From contig NC_084817.1 in NCBI RefSeq assembly GCF_963583255.1, positions 13,026,121-13,090,120 on the forward strand: a DNA stretch of 64,000 nt, read 5' to 3'. The position numbers and the translations under genes were made by a program. Source of the DNA: Pyrus communis. Lineage: Eukaryota > Streptophyta > Magnoliopsida > Rosales > Rosaceae. The notes under the pieces were generated by a model. The model was not told the origin of the DNA and did no database searches. It saw nothing but the letters and a program-made list of their open reading frames with translations. Shown here in pieces: positions 11,170 to 23,088 of this stretch (position 1 is the first letter of the stretch; each line of letters opens with the position of its first letter).

Positions 11170-12113
11170 TTTTTATTTTTATTTTTTAAAATATAACATA
11201 AATTTCATTGAATAAGGAAAGGTCCACTACACATTACATCATATAGCCCAATAAAATTTGGGATAGCCAAAAATCTCATTTAAAATAAAGACCAAAAACA
11301 AAAATGAGAACCCTAATCCTTATCTGACAAAGAAAGAGCGTAGTTACCGTCATCGCCACTACCACCTCACCAACAACTACAAGGATAGTTGCCGTAAGAA
11401 AATCAACTATGTATTGGATTCAATGATGGCATTGCAACACAAAAATTTCCAACCTATAACTAAAAAACAACCCAACCAGATTTCGCCACCAAAATCGTCG
11501 CACCGAAAGATAACAACCAGATCCAAATTACCTTCACACACTCCTACAAAAACAAAAAAAAAAAAAAAAATGAGAAAGAGATGGAGATGGAGCAAATAAG
11601 GCATCTAAAACACCCTCACTTTGGGCCAAGCCGCATCACTCTTGGCCCCGGTATTCCAGCATGCCCGTGAAGGGTAGTGAGAGGAGGATTGAGATTTGGC
11701 GGCTACATCAGGTTTTCCGCTCGTAGCTTTGAGCAAAGGTTGTGAAGGGAGTGGTGTGTGAGAGGGGAGCTTATGAAGGAGATGAAAGATGATAAGTGTT
11801 AGAGGTTGAAGAAGGGCAATTGCAGGATAGAAATTAGATTTTCCGTATATAAAATACAGTGATAAACACAAAAAACTGATGGAAAATGCCAAAACAATGG
11901 CGAAGTACGTCAGGAACACAAGCCATCCACGAAGAGCATGGGCTGAAATGTGAGTTAAAAAAAAAGGAAAAATTAAAATGCACAAAAGAAAGGGTTGCCA
12001 ATCAACCCCAACGTGAGGGGTTGGCTGCGAGATGATCTTTTTATTCTTCGCGATAGAGAAAGAGATGGAGCCGCGCTGTTGTGAAACGAGCCTTTCTCAA
12101 AATGCCACTCTTG
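11170..12113 (-). mobile_element. Retroposed transcript (LINE-mobilised) with A-rich tail
   Basis: This 944-bp insertion lies between perfect 13-bp duplications. At its left edge it has the T-rich run 11170-11187, which is an A-rich tail when read on the minus strand. That combination is the signature of target-primed reverse transcription. No LINE reverse transcriptase is visible, so it may be a retropseudogene, a retroposed non-coding RNA or a chimeric short element. It contains one open frame (11605-11985). A polypyrimidine run ending in TAG (about 11551-11571, minus sense) looks like a retained intron end. Confidence 0.65.
11605..11985 (-). CDS. Hypothetical 126-codon ORF inside the retroposed sequence
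   Basis: Not recognised. The frame begins with a hydrophobic N-terminal region containing a probable membrane segment (residues about 20-50, GWLVFLTYFAIVLAFSISFL) and ends in a Ser/Pro-rich tail. There is no known motif and no nearby partner. It may simply be a chance frame in a retroposed RNA. Confidence 0.25.
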   Translation of the reverse strand: MCILIFPFFLTHISAHALRGWLVFLTYFAIVLAFSISFLCLSLYFIYGKSNFYPAIALLQPLTLIIFHLLHKLPSHTPLPSQPLLKATSGKPDVAAKSQSSSHYPSRACWNTGAKSDAAWPKVRVF

Positions 12114-12126
12114 CCATGCAGTGCTA

Positions 12127-12650
12127 CTTGTACGTATAGTTGTATTTGAAGTGGATGCCAGGTTGTCCTTAATATTCTAGTTCCCTTGTAGCTGTATTTA
12201 AGGGCTTTATATGTTCCACAAGATAAAGTCTCGGCTACGTGACGTAATGTTACTCACGTGTTTATACACACACAAGGGAAATTTTTACATTCGAGTCTCA
12301 TTTGAATGCACCCTTTGATTTCACAATGTAGTAGGCAATACGCCGCTAAAAACTAAAAATTTGGACAACAATGCACTACTAATTACACAAATATTTACTA
12401 CTTGCCTATTAACACTTCACTTATATATACAATATGATATGTGAATATTTAATCACAAAATATCTTAATGCAATTAGTAGAATAACCATAGATTACATAC
12501 TGATTTAATTTTGTCAAATTTATAACGTAAAACTTTTTGCATTCTTCAACAAAATCAAGGTAGGTATATCAAGATTTCAAGTGGGTACAATTTTGATTAC
12601 AAACTAAAATTAACATTAAATCCCGTTTATGTACTTGAGTAGTTCACTTG
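12127..12650. other. AT-rich intergenic sequence, nothing recognised
   Basis: No ORF, repeat or RNA gene seen between the retroposed insertion and the start of the probable gypsy remnant. Confidence 0.4.
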
Positions 12651-14089
12651 CTTGATTAGTTTTGTTGCTTCCTCTTTCTTTCTAAGGGGTAGAGAATTTG
12701 GGTTGTTTGGGCCGAAACCTTGGATTTAGGCTGACAAGGAACTAGCCGAGAAAGAAGACCGCAAATCTCGGCCCAATGGTGCAGTACTCGACCCAATAGT
12801 GAGGTGCTAGTAGTTCGGTCAAGTCCTAGGTGAATCAGGATTGCTTAAAAGTCAGGATTGGATTAGTGACTTGGTCGAGTCCTAAACAAAGTAGGATTGA
12901 AGATCATGATTGGTTCTTGTTTAAGGATCAAAACTCATGCCTAGATGAAATATGAATTGATCACATAAGAGGATTAGATTCAGAATCCTAGTTCAAATCA
13001 AAGTGGAAGAAGCTTGGCAATGACAGAGTTTCGGTGACAGGATGATTTCAAAGGATAATTCCAAATGTATTAAGATATTGCCAATGAATTGTAGTGCTAT
13101 TACAACTCGACCATTTGAGTATTAGAGAATTTGTCTCTATAAATACAAAAGGATTTGCAACGCAAAGAAGGCATTCAACCCAACATATAAATCAATGTTA
13201 TAAATGAAATCTCTCACACATTATGAGAAAAATAACTTATTCACTAACTGTCGACATAAATTTCGACTGGATAGGCGGGTTTGGGTTGATAGCTGACGGA
13301 CAACGATCAACTGGATATACAGAGTTTTCCAGAAGTAGTTAGCAAATGCAATTGACTAGATAGACGGGGTTGTAGTGTACAGTCAGTTTGCCTTAGGAAT
13401 TTCAGCTGTCTGGAAAGACAAGGATTCTCTCAAATCTAACTGATTATTTATCTCAAGTCTCAAATGGCAAAGAATATTTGATTATTTCAAGTTAATTTCA
13501 GGTTAATTTTAGAGTTTGGCACATACATAGTCGAACCATTATTGAACTTCATAACAATTCGCATAACCTTGTCTTCATATTATAGAACCCTTGACCGAAG
13601 TTGCTCAATTCAAAAGTCACAGCTCATTACACCACATTTAGATATAATTGCCTAATCGAGTTAGGTAAAAAATTACCATGCAAACAATAGCAATCAAGTC
13701 ACCAAATGACGTAGTTAGCTTTTAGTTACTCTGGCATACGAGCTACGTAAGCTGTGTAATTTTTAGGGTCAACATTTTGGCACCTTTAGTGAGACCTTTG
13801 TGCAAACCTGAGAAGTCTATATGGTATTTCAATATTTCAATCACTCAATTCAGCCAATGGGACGAGATCGAAGCTCAGCTAGAGAAACTCCTTCAAAAGA
13901 GTGAGAAGGACCAAAGAGCATGGGAGGTGAAGAATATTCTTGATGCACATGAGAGATGAGAAAATCCTTCTCCTAAATGCTAAAAGTGAAAGCTCATGTA
14001 GTCATGTTACTTCACAAGAGCAATGGGTAAAAGAAGACTGGCTGATTTAAATAATGGCTCAATGAGACAAACTTTCCTTTTATTCTAGG

Positions 14090-14470
14090 TACAAAGATTA
14101 GTTCCATCTAAAGTACGGTTAGAACATAAGGCTGAGGAACAAACTCCCATCCGGCCTTGATCAAGGCTTTGCCTGAGAAGATTGTTAATTTGGCTCAAGA
14201 AGAAGATAGGTTGAGGAGCAAATTCCATTTAAAGTATGGTTAGATCAAAAGGTTGAGGAGCAAATTCTCACTTCGGCCTTGATCAAGCCTTTGCTTGAGA
14301 AGATTGTTAATTTGGCTTGGGAAGAAGATAGGCCACCTTTCTTTTCGTTCTTGGGTACAAATCAATTCCATTTAGGTATGGTTAGAACAAAAGGCTGAGG
14401 AGCGAATTCTCACTTTGGCCTTGATCAACCCTTTGCCTGATAAGATTGTTATGGCTTGGGAAGAAGACAC
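14090..14470. repeat. Three imperfect tandem repeats of about 120-180 bp
   Basis: Units share TATGGTTAGAACAAAAGGCT, GAGGAGCAAATTCTCACTT, GGCCTTGATCAA, CCTTTGCCTGAGAAGATTGT and GGAAGAAGATAGG blocks. They occur at roughly 14115-14210, 14212-14330 and 14375-14470. They lie in the leader region of the probable gypsy remnant. Confidence 0.6.
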
Positions 14471-14621
14471 CTATTATTTCGTCTTAGGCAAAAAATTTGG
14501 TTGGCCTAGAAGAAAAAAGTTAAAATTTCTGAGCTAAATATAAAGATCGATTGTTCAAAAGGTGATTTGTCAGAGGAATGTTCCAATAACGAAAAAGACC
14601 GAAACACGCCTTCAGATGAAG

Positions 14622-14703
14622 AAATCATGTCAATTGATATGGTTATTTGAGATACGGGCTTACACAAAGAGACCATGTCAATTGATATGGTTATCGGAGA
14701 TAC
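14622..14703. repeat. Short direct duplication
   Basis: CATGTCAATTGATATGGTTAT followed by a GAGATAC block appears twice (about 14627-14656 and 14673-14703). The second copy abuts the LTR at 14704. Confidence 0.7.
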
Positions 14704-16755
14704 TGATGCGGAATATATAAGCACACAAATTAAAACTCTCTTTTGACAATTGTAGTATATGAATAAGTAGGGATCGTTCTAGACCGGGGATTAGGAGGGA
14801 TTGCTAAATCACTTGAAAACTGACTCAAAAACGTAAAACAAAAGTTAAAACACTAAACTAGACTCAAAGAATGCAAAACTAAACAATAAAACACTAAAAC
14901 AAACCAAAAGACCCAAAACAGCCCCAAAACACTCAAGACTGCCTTAAAAACACAATCTGGGCAGTTTTGAGCACTTACACTATTTTGGACGAATTTGGGT
15001 AATAACTTGAATCAAAACACTTAGAAACACAAACTAAGACACTTTCTAACTAAATTGGACACTCAAGTAAAGGGGGATTTAGTTTTTGACGAAATTAAAT
15101 AAAATGCACAGGTTGTAATTAAAACAGATTGTAAAGATGAATTTGATGAAAATATGGATGGAATGCTAGCTAGAAGGTTCCTCTCCACACATGTCACACT
15201 TGCATACAAGATGATTTTCAGTTGGTCTTTCGATGAATCATGAAACTCAACACCCCGGGTTAATTAGGTCCGCTTAAATTAACCTTCAAGTTTTCCTTAA
15301 GTTAATGAATTGGATGGGACAGCGCATACACAATTCAAAACATTCTCCAAAAGTCCTTTACGTGAAAAGCACAATAAAGATACAATCAAAGATCATTAAG
15401 CAACATGAAAACTATAAGTATTGACGAGGCATTCGTTACTATGATGAGCATGAAACTAGTGCCAAGAATTCATTTAACGCGATTGTTTATAAGCAACCTC
15501 CACTACTTGTGAATATAAGTTTGTAACTATTAGGTGAAACTCACTTATATTCTAGCATCATATTCATGCATGAAAACTAAGCGTGCACTCTCAATAAACA
15601 TACGCAAATAAGTTATCAATCAAGCAGTTAAACAAATTGAATCCACAACTCATGAAATTCCAACCAAAGGTAATCAATTCATATTGCAAGCATAAACATG
15701 GTTTTGAATCACCCTCTAGCTAACTAGGGATTTAGCCTCTCATGTTCACAGAAAGAGAAACAAAATTGAAATTAAACATAAAGAACAAAAGATTGATTAC
15801 ACCTAAAACGCCCAAGGAATCCACTTGAATTTCTGCACGTTTCAAATTCCTCTTTCTCCTTTCTTCTTGCTGCGGCAGAGAAGGTTTATGGTGAGTTTGG
15901 TTGATTTTCTGGTTTAGGGATGGGTTTATGGGGAGATGGTGGTGCGGCAAGGTGGTGGGATGATGTATGGAGGTGTGGATGGTGGGGGGAATGGATGGTG
16001 GTGCTACGGCAGAGAGTGGAAGGTGGCTGCAATGGATGGTTGTTACGGACTGAAGGTGGGAGAAGGGATGGTGGCTGCGGCAACAAGGTTTTGTGGCTGA
16101 ATTATGGAAGAATGAATGAATGAGAGAAGAGAGTAGGGTGCGGCTAGGGTTTAAAATATATATGGTTTCAGAAATAAAACCCTAGCTTATTTTGGTTAAT
16201 TAAATTTAAATCAAAGGCTTTTAGAATTAGGAAATAAAATCAAAAATTAAAGAGGGAATGGCTGCAAGGTGTGGCTAGGGTTTTAAATTAGGAGAGGAGC
16301 ATGTGTTTATTTGCACAACCTAGGACAAAACTACCCCCCCCCTTGCACGGCAAGGGAAGGGAATTAGGGGAAAGGCACGGCAAAGAGGTTTAAGGGGGCT
16401 AGGGCCTTTGTTTTGTGTCCTAAAGTGCCTACAAGGCCTTCAAAGTGGCTAGAAAATACAGAGGTTTAAGATTAGGAAAGGTTACCAAAACGGGAAACCT
16501 AGGGTAACTTTCCTACTTCAAGTAGGAATCCTTGTTGAAGTAGGATTCCTCGTTTGAGTAGGAATTCATTGTTTCTTCAAGTCTTTAACTCATTCATTCC
16601 TCTTTTGCTCCAAAAGACTCCAATTTGCATCTTCACACTTTGGCCTTATAATCTGAAAATACACAAAAGTGACTTTAAACACTAAAATAACTAAGGAAAC
16701 ACAACATAAATGCACGAGAACAAGCTAATTAAGTCACATGAATATGCTCCTATCA
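14704..16755 (-). repeat. 3' LTR of minus-strand Athila-like element (CGCATCA subfamily)
   Basis: Plus-strand limits are TGATGCGG and GCTCCTATCA. It shares blocks (TCTAGACCGGGGATTAGGAG, AACTGACTCAAAAAC) with the inner young element at 42352-52672. A TATA-like run lies near 16155-16164 in minus sense. The His/Pro-rich frames read through 15732-16086 are not genes. Confidence 0.85.
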
Positions 16756-16770
16756 AATTCCCCCACACTT
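16756..16770 (-). other. Polypurine tract next to the 3' LTR
   Basis: In minus sense AAGTGTGGGGGAATT directly precedes the LTR, the primer for plus-strand DNA synthesis. Confidence 0.8.
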
Positions 16771-18340
16771 AGCTTTTGCTAGTCCTCGAGCAAAACAAAA
16801 CAACTAAAGAAAACAAGACGAAACAAATCAAACAAAACATAACCTAAACCTTCCAACGTTTGCCTCAAGGATTTCCAATGAAACATGACATGTCAAAGAT
16901 CATTACTCACATAGCTTTTAGTCTTCCTTCCCCTCGAGCACATACTTAATCATAGTCATCATTCACTAGTTCGCATTTAATCAATTAAAACACATTTTGA
17001 ATGTAGTAACATGCCTTAGAGAATTCCCTCAATTCCTCACTAGTTATGCACTCAATTTTCACTCAGATTTTCTGACTACACACCCTACAATAGTTATATG
17101 TGAGAAGATTGATGTAAACATGAAAGACTAGTACTCACATATGTTATAACAAAGAACGCAATTTCTGGAGTAATTAAACATGTTAAGATATGATCTCATG
17201 AATGGAATGCTACTACTTAGATGCGAGAACCAGTGACACCATATGCTCATACCAACTTCAAACTCCACAAATTGAAATGCACAACACTCAAGATAGAAGT
17301 CAAGGGTTGTAACGGGGCTTGGGGTATTGGCTAACAAGGAAAGATAGGGATAAACAAAAGTTCCTTAAGCAATAGCAAGCAAAGTAATGAAATTGAGACT
17401 TAGAATTCACTTAGAATGCAGAAATCAACTTTTAGAAAAAATAGGGGAGATTCAAACAACTCTTAGGGGCCTAATTCATTGTTTTGGACCCTTACTTCAA
17501 CAACCAATACTTTGGAACTCTTTTTTACCTCTTTTCAACTCTTTTTCACTTCTTTTTATTTTCTTTTCTTTTTTTTTTCTTTTTTTTTTTCTAGCCGTGC
17601 CTATGGCACATAACTCACATCAATAATCCTTCCCCCACACTTATTTTCTGCAACACATTAATCAAAAGGAATTCATTCATGCTTACTATGCTTCAAGATC
17701 AAGGGTACGGATGGTCCTAATCCAGGCTAGGTGAGGATGATATGGGTTAACAAAGAACATGGCTAACACGGCTCAATGGGGTTAAACTTAAACACAAAAT
17801 GAGTGAAGGGCACACGGCTATTTGGTTTTTATGGTGGTCACTACACAACTTCATCTTGAATATGTGTTATGCAAATCAATAACATGCTTTGAATGAAATA
17901 GGCATGAGTTCTAGCATTTGGAACTAAGTGATGAAACGCCTTCTAAGTAGTAACCAAGCAAAGAATAATGAGATCATGCAACGACTTTAGAAAACAATGA
18001 TACACAGATTGTTACTCTCCAAATAACGTTTAGGCTCAAGTCTCACTAGATTGTAGCGTTAGTTTGAGTTCATTCCTTCAAGCATGTTACAAAAACTAAT
18101 TTTCCTTTGTGATTACATGTGAATTCGTAAACTATAACTACAAACAAGCATAAACCAAAGAGTATATCAAACGTCCATCCATGTTTGTAACTTTCTTTAA
18201 CCATCATGCAATTAAAAACCAAATCCTCATCATTGCGTTGGAAGGTACCCTACGACACAATCAAACACACAAAAACAACTCTTTTTGGGTTTTTCAAAAC
18301 AATTTTTCAAATTTTTATGGGTTTTTCGGATTTTTAAGTC
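16771..18340 (-). other. 3' non-coding region of the minus-strand Athila-like element
   Basis: Non-coding sequence colinear with the regions between integrase and 3' LTR of the two plus-strand elements. It shares blocks around TAGCCTAGATTAGGAC, CTTGAAGCATAGTAAGCATG and GGGTACCTTCCAACACAATG. A second polypurine-like tract lies at about 17628-17640. The part nearest integrase is deleted compared with the other copies. Confidence 0.7.
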
Positions 18341-19250
18341 AACACACACGTCTTGACAACCCAATGTACTTTGTGCTCCATTCAACGGGAAGATGGCATG
18401 GTTTCCCATAGATGAGCCGAAATGGGGACATTCCAATTGGTGTTTTGTTGGCGGTACGATATGCCCACAATGCATCATTCAAACACAAGCTCCAATCCTT
18501 CCGAGTTAGCCCAACGGTCTTCTCCAAAATCTATTTTATTTCTCGATTAGAAACCTCGGCTTGCCCACTTGTTTAAGGATGATAAGGTGTTGAAACCTTA
18601 TGCATGACATTATACTTCTTGAGCAACACCTCAATGGTCCGATTACAAAAGTGAGAACCTCCATCACTTATTAGTACTCTTGGTATCCCAAATCTGGAAA
18701 TAATGTTAGTTTTGACAAAATTTACAAACACTTTGGAATCATTAGTACAGGTGGCTTTTGCTTCCACCCATTTCGACATATAATCAACCGCAAGTAAAAT
18801 GTAATTAAAACCATGAGATAAAGGAAAAGGACCCATAAAATCAATACCCCAAACATAAAAAATTTCGACAGAAAAGATGGGATGTTGCAGCATTTGGTAT
18901 TTTGCACCTATATTGCCCGTTCTTTGACAACGATCACAAGTCACACAAAAAGTTCTAGCATCCTTAAATATAGTAGGCCAATAAAATCCACATTCTAAAA
19001 CTTTATGTGCTGTTCTTTGAGTGCCAAAATGACCCCTACATGCATAAATGTGACAGAAAGTTAAAATTGAATTAAACTCCGATTCATGCACACACCTACG
19101 TAGAATCTGATCAGGGCAATATTTCCACAAATAAGGATCATCCTACACATAAAAACATGCAACCTTTTTAAGTTTGTCACGTTGGTGCTTGTTGTGGTTG
19201 CTTGGAACTTGTTTAGACATTAAATAGTTCACTAAATCAGCATACCATGG
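18340..19250 (-). pseudogene. Integrase remnant of minus-strand Athila-like element
   Basis: The open stretch at 18573-19130 shows the HHCC zinc-binding part ([23 protein letters not shown]) and the catalytic core start ([18 protein letters not shown]). The remainder (18339-18527) reads [20 protein letters not shown] up to GKPCHLPVE in another frame. It is broken by stops, and its C-terminus is deleted and joined to non-coding sequence near 18340. Confidence 0.8.
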
Positions 19251-19313
19251 CATACTTACCTCGATGGACAATAGCTGCTCATATGGAAATGTCTCTAGGA
19301 TAGGCACGGCATC

Positions 19314-20690
19314 CTATTCATGCACCATATGGCTCAAGTGGTCAGCCACCACGTTTTCACTTTTGTCCTGGATTTCGATATCGAGCTCTTGGAGAAGAAG
19401 CATCCAACGAATAAGCCTTGGTTTGGCCTCCTTCTTCATAAGTAAGTACTTCAACGCTGCATGATCAAAGTAGATTATAACTTTAGTACTAAGTAAATAA
19501 GAACGAAAATTATCTAAAGCAAAAACAACAGCAAGAAGTTCTTTTTCCATTGTGGAGTAGTTCAATTGAGCATCATTCAGGGTCCGGGATGCATAATATA
19601 TAACATGTGGCTTCTTGTTCTTCCTTTGGCCTAAAACAACTCCTAATGCATAATCTGAGGCATCACACATAAGCTCAAAAGGAAGACTCCGATCTGATGG
19701 AACTATGATGGGGGGCGAAGTGAGCATCTCCTTGAGGTGGTTGAAGGCCTTCTCACATGCTTCATTGAACTTGAAAGGTACATCCTTTTGGAGAAGTCGG
19801 CATAGGGGTTGGGAAATCTTAGAAAAGTCCTTGATGAATCGCCTATAGAATCCTGCATGTCCAAAAAAAGAACGAACCTCTTTGACTGAAGTAGGAGAGG
19901 GTAAGTAGTGTACAAGATCTATTTTCGATTTATCAACCTCAATACCCTTGGCCGAAACAATGTGACCTAAAACTATGCCTTGTCTTACCATAAAGTGACA
20001 TTTTTCCCAATTTAAAACAAGGTTAGTTTCAATGCATCGTTTCAAGATTAATGTGAGATTATCTAAACAATCATCAAATGAATCACCAAATACGCTAAAA
20101 TCATCCATGAAAACTTCAATAATCTTCTTTACAAAATCTGAAAAGATACTTACCATGCATCTTTGAAAGGTGGCTGGTGCATTACATAAACCAAATGGCA
20201 TTCAACAGTAAGAAAAAGTATCAAATGGACAAGTAAAAGTAGTATTTTCTTGATCATCTGGAGCTATAACAATTTGATTATATCTCGAATAACCATCAAG
20301 AAAACAATAAAAGGAATGATCGGCTAACCTTTCAAGCATTTGATTAATGAACGGCAAAGGGAAGTGATCTTTCCTTGTGGTGGCGTTGAGCTTCCTATAG
20401 CCAATGCACACTCTCCAACCTATTTGGATACAAGTGGGCACAAGTTCATTCTCTGCATTCTTCACCACAGTGACTCCAGATTTCTTTGGGACAACTTGGA
20501 CCGGTAAGACCCAACGACTATTCGATATAGGATAAATCACTCCACAATCAAGAAGCTTGATAATCTCCTTTTTCATAACTTCGATCATTGCAGGGTTGAG
20601 CTGGCATTAAGCCTCTCGAGTTGGTTTAGTCCCCTCCTCTAGAAGTATGCGACGCATGCAGGTTGTAGGACTAATACCCTTAATGTCGGC
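19314..20690 (-). pseudogene. Reverse transcriptase and RNase H remnant, minus-strand Athila-like element
   Basis: 20202-20588 encodes the fingers/palm start (VVPKKSGV, FLDGYSRYNQIVIAPDDQE). After an in-frame stop just before [15 protein letters not shown], the frame 19314-20201 continues with the catalytic [15 protein letters not shown], the RNase H start [14 protein letters not shown] and [20 protein letters not shown]. Sequence is close to the plus-strand element at 31053-33702. The stop and other changes mark it as non-functional. Confidence 0.85.
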
Positions 20691-20696
20691 CAAGGT

Positions 20697-21676
20697 TCAT
20701 CCTATGGCTATTTTCATGAAAGGTCTCCTAAGGAGGATCAGCAATGGGGTAGAATGGGCTGAATCTTCCATGTCAAGCACATAAAAGTCCGCTAGAAAGA
20801 TCAAATTGTTAACCTGCACCAAAACATCTTCCAAAACTCCTTTTGGATATGCATTAGAACGATCGGCCAATTGAATAATCACACCATCGTTTTAAAGCTC
20901 TCCTAAGTTCATAGATGCATAAATTGAGTAAGTCATGACATTAATTGAAGCTCCTAAATCTAACATAGCATGTTCAAACTTAGTATTGCCAATAACACAA
21001 GGAATTGTAAAACTACCCGGATCTTTGCATTTAGGTGGTAGGTTCCTTTGTAACACCGCAAAAACATTCTCACTTACCTGGACCACTTCCTTGTTCGAAA
21101 TCCTTTTCCTTGTTGTGCAAAGCTCTTTCAAGAATTTGGCATACTTAGGAACTTGATTGCATCAAGGAGCGGGATATTGACTTGAAATTTCCTAAAGGTT
21201 TCTAAAATGTCTTTCTCATTCTCTTCTTTCTTTGATTGCCTAAACCTGCTAGGAAAGGGCGCATTTAGTGGAATAGAACTAGAAAAATTTGAATTTGGAC
21301 TTGGACTTGCCTTGGTGGTGTGGGATGGTTTTGGGGCCTTAGAAGGTTGCGGCAAGGTTTGTTCCACCCTTGCCGTGGCTTTGTCCACTTCATCCTCTTC
21401 GAGCAGTAGCTTTTCGTCCTCTTTTTGACTTGATGTGGACGTATTTGGCTTGGTTCCAACCTCTTTACCACTTCTCAAAGTGATACCCTTGGCAGTTTCA
21501 AATCTTCCTTTTGGATTGACAATGGTTGAGTTAGGTAGTTTGCCTTCTTCTCGAAACTGCCCCATGAACTCCACCATCTGCCTAATTTGCTTCTTCACTT
21601 CCCCCATCTCTTTGGCTTGATTTTGTAATCCCTGAGTCAAAGAAGTTAGTATTTGAAGCATTTTATCATTGTCCAA
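20697..21676 (-). pseudogene. Gag C-terminal linker and aspartic protease remnant, minus-strand element
   Basis: 21128-21676 reads VKKQIRQMVEFMGQFREEGK and ITLRSGKEVG, a region upstream of protease that is conserved in Athila elements. 20892-21131 carries the protease motif LDLGASINVMTYSIYASM. 20697-20882 continues with VLEDVLVQVNNLIFLADFYV. Frames are disconnected by stops or indels. Confidence 0.75.
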
Positions 21677-21835
21677 AGACGAACTTGAATTTGGTTGGGC
21701 AGATTGTGGTGGAAGTTACGGTGGTACGTATGGCCTTTGATAAAGCCCATGAGGTGGCTGTCTATATCCTCCTTGTTATTGAGATTGTTGAGGCTCCCTC
21801 CACTTGAAGTTTGGATGATCTTTCCAACCCGGATT

Positions 21836-22918
21836 TTATGTATTTGAGTATGGATCATTCCTTTGCTGATTTTGGCCTTGATAACTTATGGCATTGGCGC
21901 TTTCCCATCCTCCATTCTCCATTAATTGAAGACATTGATCATTAAGATGTCCTTGCATGGAGCACACTCCACATATGGCCGCACCTTGCACTTTGGATCC
22001 ATCGACAACCTGTGACACAAGAACAGTGAGATTAGCCAATTGAGCTTGAATTTCAGAAATTGCACTTACCTCATTCACTTGTTGTTGTTGACATGGAGAG
22101 TCTCTTTGTCCAACACCTTCATATTATTATGCATTTAAGGCTCGGTTTGCAATTAAGATCTTGGCAGCCACCGGTGTTTTGTTAACCAAAGCACCTCCCA
22201 TTGAAGCATCTAGCATTTGTCTCTCAATTGGAAGGAGTCATTCATAGATATTGAATTAAAAGTTCTTCCTTCATTTGATGTTGAGGGCATGATGCAACTA
22301 GAGTCTTGAAATGTTCATAATACATTGGAAAATACTCCCCTTGGTTTTGTTGAATGGCACTAATTCTCTTCCTCAAGAGAATGACTCTCGAAGTTGGGAA
22401 AAACTTCTCTAAGAATGCTCGCTTCATGCTTTCCCAAGAAGTGATGGTTCCGGGTGCTAATTCGTATAGCCAGTCTTTAGCCTTTTCCAAAAGAGAGAAT
22501 GGAAAGGCTTTCATCTTCAAAATGTTCCCATCAACATTGATGGGTGTCATGCTTAAACATACCACTTCAAACTCCTTAAGATGCTTGTTTGGATTTTACA
22601 TGGATAGCCCATGGTATTTGGGAATGTGATGGAACAAGCTTGACTTCAATTCGAACTCATTGGTCTTGCCTTGAGCCGCCTTAGGGTCTTGAATGCATAA
22701 AGGCACGACATTGTCTAACCTCGAGGCTGAAAGTTCCTTGATTGTTCGATTATCCGCAGCCATGGCTTGTTCTTTTTCTTCCACTTCTTCTTCTTCAAAT
22801 TCGGCCTCAGAACTAGATGGATAGGTTTTGGATACCTCATTTTTCTTCTCAACGTTCGTTCAAAATCGTTGTCAAACTCCAATATACTCTCACGAATAGG
22901 TTGAGAATTGCGAGTCAT
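21836..22918 (-). pseudogene. Athila-type gag remnant, minus-strand element
   Basis: Starts MTRNSQPIRESILEFDNDFE at 22918, then shifts frame. Further pieces encode NRTIKELSASRLDNVVPLCI (22596-22784), KAFPFSLLEKAKDWLYELAP (22242-22565) and a zinc-knuckle-like CGVCSMQGHLNDQC (21836-22078). Gag forms the virus-like particle in which reverse transcription occurs. Several frameshifts are present. Confidence 0.8.
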
Positions 22919-23063
22919 AAACTAGTACCTAAAACAAAGCAAACAAAACAAAATAAAATCAAAAAACAAAACAAAACAAAACAGAAACAAAAGAAGCACA
23001 CACGACACTAACCTTAAGATACACTTTGACACGACACAAACAAAAGGGATTAGCAAGTTTGCT

Positions 23064-23088
23064 AATCCCCGGCAACGGTGACAAAATT
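23064..23088 (-). other. Altered primer-binding site of minus-strand element
   Basis: In minus sense the site reads AATTTTGTCACCGTTGCCGG, against TTTTGGCGCCGTTGCCGGGG in the two plus-strand Athila-like elements. There are two substitutions at the primer end. Confidence 0.7.

Larger units (their letters stand above)
12650..14703 (+). mobile_element. Probable Tat-type gypsy remnant: LTR-like region, primer-site-like motif and leader
   Basis: At about 13768-13790 the sequence TTTTGGCACCTTTAGTGAGA resembles the degenerate primer-binding site and leader start of Tat-lineage gypsy elements. Upstream (about 12650-13767) is non-coding and LTR-like, though its 5' boundary is not identified. Downstream a short open frame (13777-13959: VRPLCKPEKSIWYFNISITQ and a charged helix) could be leader or gag-like, but this is unproven. 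The rest is non-coding with internal repeats. The call rests mainly on the primer-site motif. Confidence 0.4.

Noticed and set aside
15732..16123. Pro/His-rich frame on one strand and Gly/Trp-rich frame on the other
   Set aside because: Low-complexity shadows within the LTR at 14704-16755.
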